From Actinomycetales bacterium (GTDB taxonomy: Bacteria; Actinomycetota; Actinomycetes; Actinomycetales; Microbacteriaceae): a stretch of DNA of 6,587 nucleotides. Numbering within the stretch: the first letter of the stretch is position 1; each line of letters begins with the position of its first letter. The notes beneath the pieces were generated by a model. The model had not been told where the DNA came from. It made no database searches and worked only from the letters and a program-made list of their open reading frames with translations. Positions 5,938 through 6,587 of this stretch are shown piece after piece. The stretch spans positions 1 to 6,587 of the forward strand of contig JAGWUG010000052.1 in assembly GCA_028868555.1 (NCBI GenBank). Reading direction: 5' to 3'. The position numbers and the translations under genes were made by a program.

Positions 5938-5940
5938 CCC

Positions 5941-6587
5941 ATGGATAAGCAGCGCGATTTCGTACTTCGAACCATTGAAGAGCGCGGTGTCAAGTTCATT
6001 CGTCTATGGTTCACCGATGTTGCCGGAACTCTGAAGTCGGTTGCCATTGCACCGGCCGAAGCTGAGGGTGCTTTTGCGGAGGGTCTCGGCTTTGATGGCT
6101 CGGCCATCGAGGGCCTCGCTCGCACCTACGAGGCGGACATGCTGGCCATGCCAGACCCTGCCACCTTCCAGATTTTGCCTTGGCGCGGGGAGATTGACCC
6201 TACCGCTCGCATGTTCTGCGACATTCTCACTCCGGACGGCCAGCCCGCGGCTGCTGACCCACGCAACGTGCTCCGTCGCGCCTTGAATAAGGCCAGCGAA
6301 ATGGGCTTCTCGTTCTACATTCACCCTGAGATTGAGTTCTACCTTCTCAAGAGTGCCGACTACCTCAACGGTGGCCCGGTTCCTGTAGACCAGGCCGGCT
6401 ACTTCGACAACGTTCCTGGCGGAACCGCACACGACTTCCGTCGTCGTGCCGTTTCGATGCTGGAGCAGCTTGGCATCTCGGTTGAGTTCTCGCACCACGA
6501 GGGTGGCCCGGGTCAGAACGAGATCGACCTGCGCTACGCCGATGCACTGACCATGGCCGACAACATCATGACCTTCCGCACCGTGAT
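5941..6587 (+). CDS. glnA: Glutamine synthetase type I, GlnA2-like (3' end outside window)
   Basis: A cytoplasmic enzyme that joins glutamate and ammonia with ATP to make glutamine. The first 215 complete codons are present, about half of the roughly 446 residues usual for GlnA2 proteins. The N-terminus, MDKQRDFVLRTIEERG, and the RLWFTDVAGTLKSVAIAP segment (21-38) closely resemble mycobacterial GlnA2. Further signatures are GFDGSAIEG at 50-58, RMFCDI near 90-95, the metal ligands Glu130 and Glu132 in HPEIEF, and Glu187 and Glu194 in SHHEGGPGQNEIDL. The ATG at 5941 is fixed by AGAGAGG seven bases upstream and by family alignment. The region holding the adenylylation tyrosine of GlnA1-type enzymes is beyond the window, so that mode of control cannot be judged. 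It is divergent from nadE. Confidence 0.96.
   Translation, partial: MDKQRDFVLRTIEERGVKFIRLWFTDVAGTLKSVAIAPAEAEGAFAEGLGFDGSAIEGLARTYEADMLAMPDPATFQILPWRGEIDPTARMFCDILTPDGQPAAADPRNVLRRALNKASEMGFSFYIHPEIEFYLLKSADYLNGGPVPVDQAGYFDNVPGGTAHDFRRRAVSMLEQLGISVEFSHHEGGPGQNEIDLRYADALTMADNIMTFRTV

Noticed and set aside
6004..6498. Open frame of 164 residues on the - strand antisense to glnA
   Set aside because: glnA has a full set of glutamine synthetase motifs; the antisense frame has none.
1..6587. Mobile elements, CRISPR arrays, tRNAs, phage or defence genes
   Set aside because: None was seen. Nearly all of the window is accounted for by intact housekeeping genes of even composition.

Overview
The window looks like chromosomal housekeeping DNA from a high-G+C Gram-positive bacterium (Actinomycetota). 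The proteins suggest Microbacteriaceae or a close relative. The evidence is a GlnA2-type glutamine synthetase, a polyphosphate glucokinase, a MetAP1c-like methionine aminopeptidase with an N-terminal extension, a phosphatase resembling the C-terminal half of the actinobacterial RNase HI/acid phosphatase fusion, and actinobacterial-style promoters (TANNNT -10 boxes placed for leaderless mRNAs). The taxonomic placement is inferred from protein character alone. No mobile element, CRISPR array, tRNA or phage gene was seen.

Layout, left to right. The + strand carries the 3' part of a histidine phosphatase gene (1-654), a terminator-like hairpin, and a complete-looking type A RNase P RNA gene (rnpB, about 696-1039). 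Convergent to rnpB on the - strand are map followed by ppgK (2731 down to 1082, 21 bp apart). Divergent from map, across only 18 bp, is a small + strand gene (2750-2971) for a 73-residue SPOR-like protein. It runs convergently into panB. On the - strand, nadE, a RidA-family gene and panB lie in that order (5898 down to 2982). The last two overlap by one base (TAATG). Divergent from nadE across 42 bp is glnA, which runs off the right edge.

How the genes fit together. They cover core nitrogen and cofactor metabolism and macromolecule maturation: glutamine synthesis (glnA), glutamine-dependent NAD synthesis (nadE), the first committed step to pantothenate and CoA (panB) with a reactive-enamine/imine protection protein next to it, N-terminal methionine removal (map), glucose phosphorylation with polyphosphate or ATP (ppgK), and tRNA 5' maturation (rnpB).

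I found no undescribed multi-gene system. The most notable signal is regulatory. Both divergent gaps contain a self-complementary TAGNCTA heptamer that gives a TANNNT -10 box on each strand. It is spaced so that map, the SPOR-like gene and nadE would be leaderless, while glnA would have a short leader with a Shine-Dalgarno sequence.
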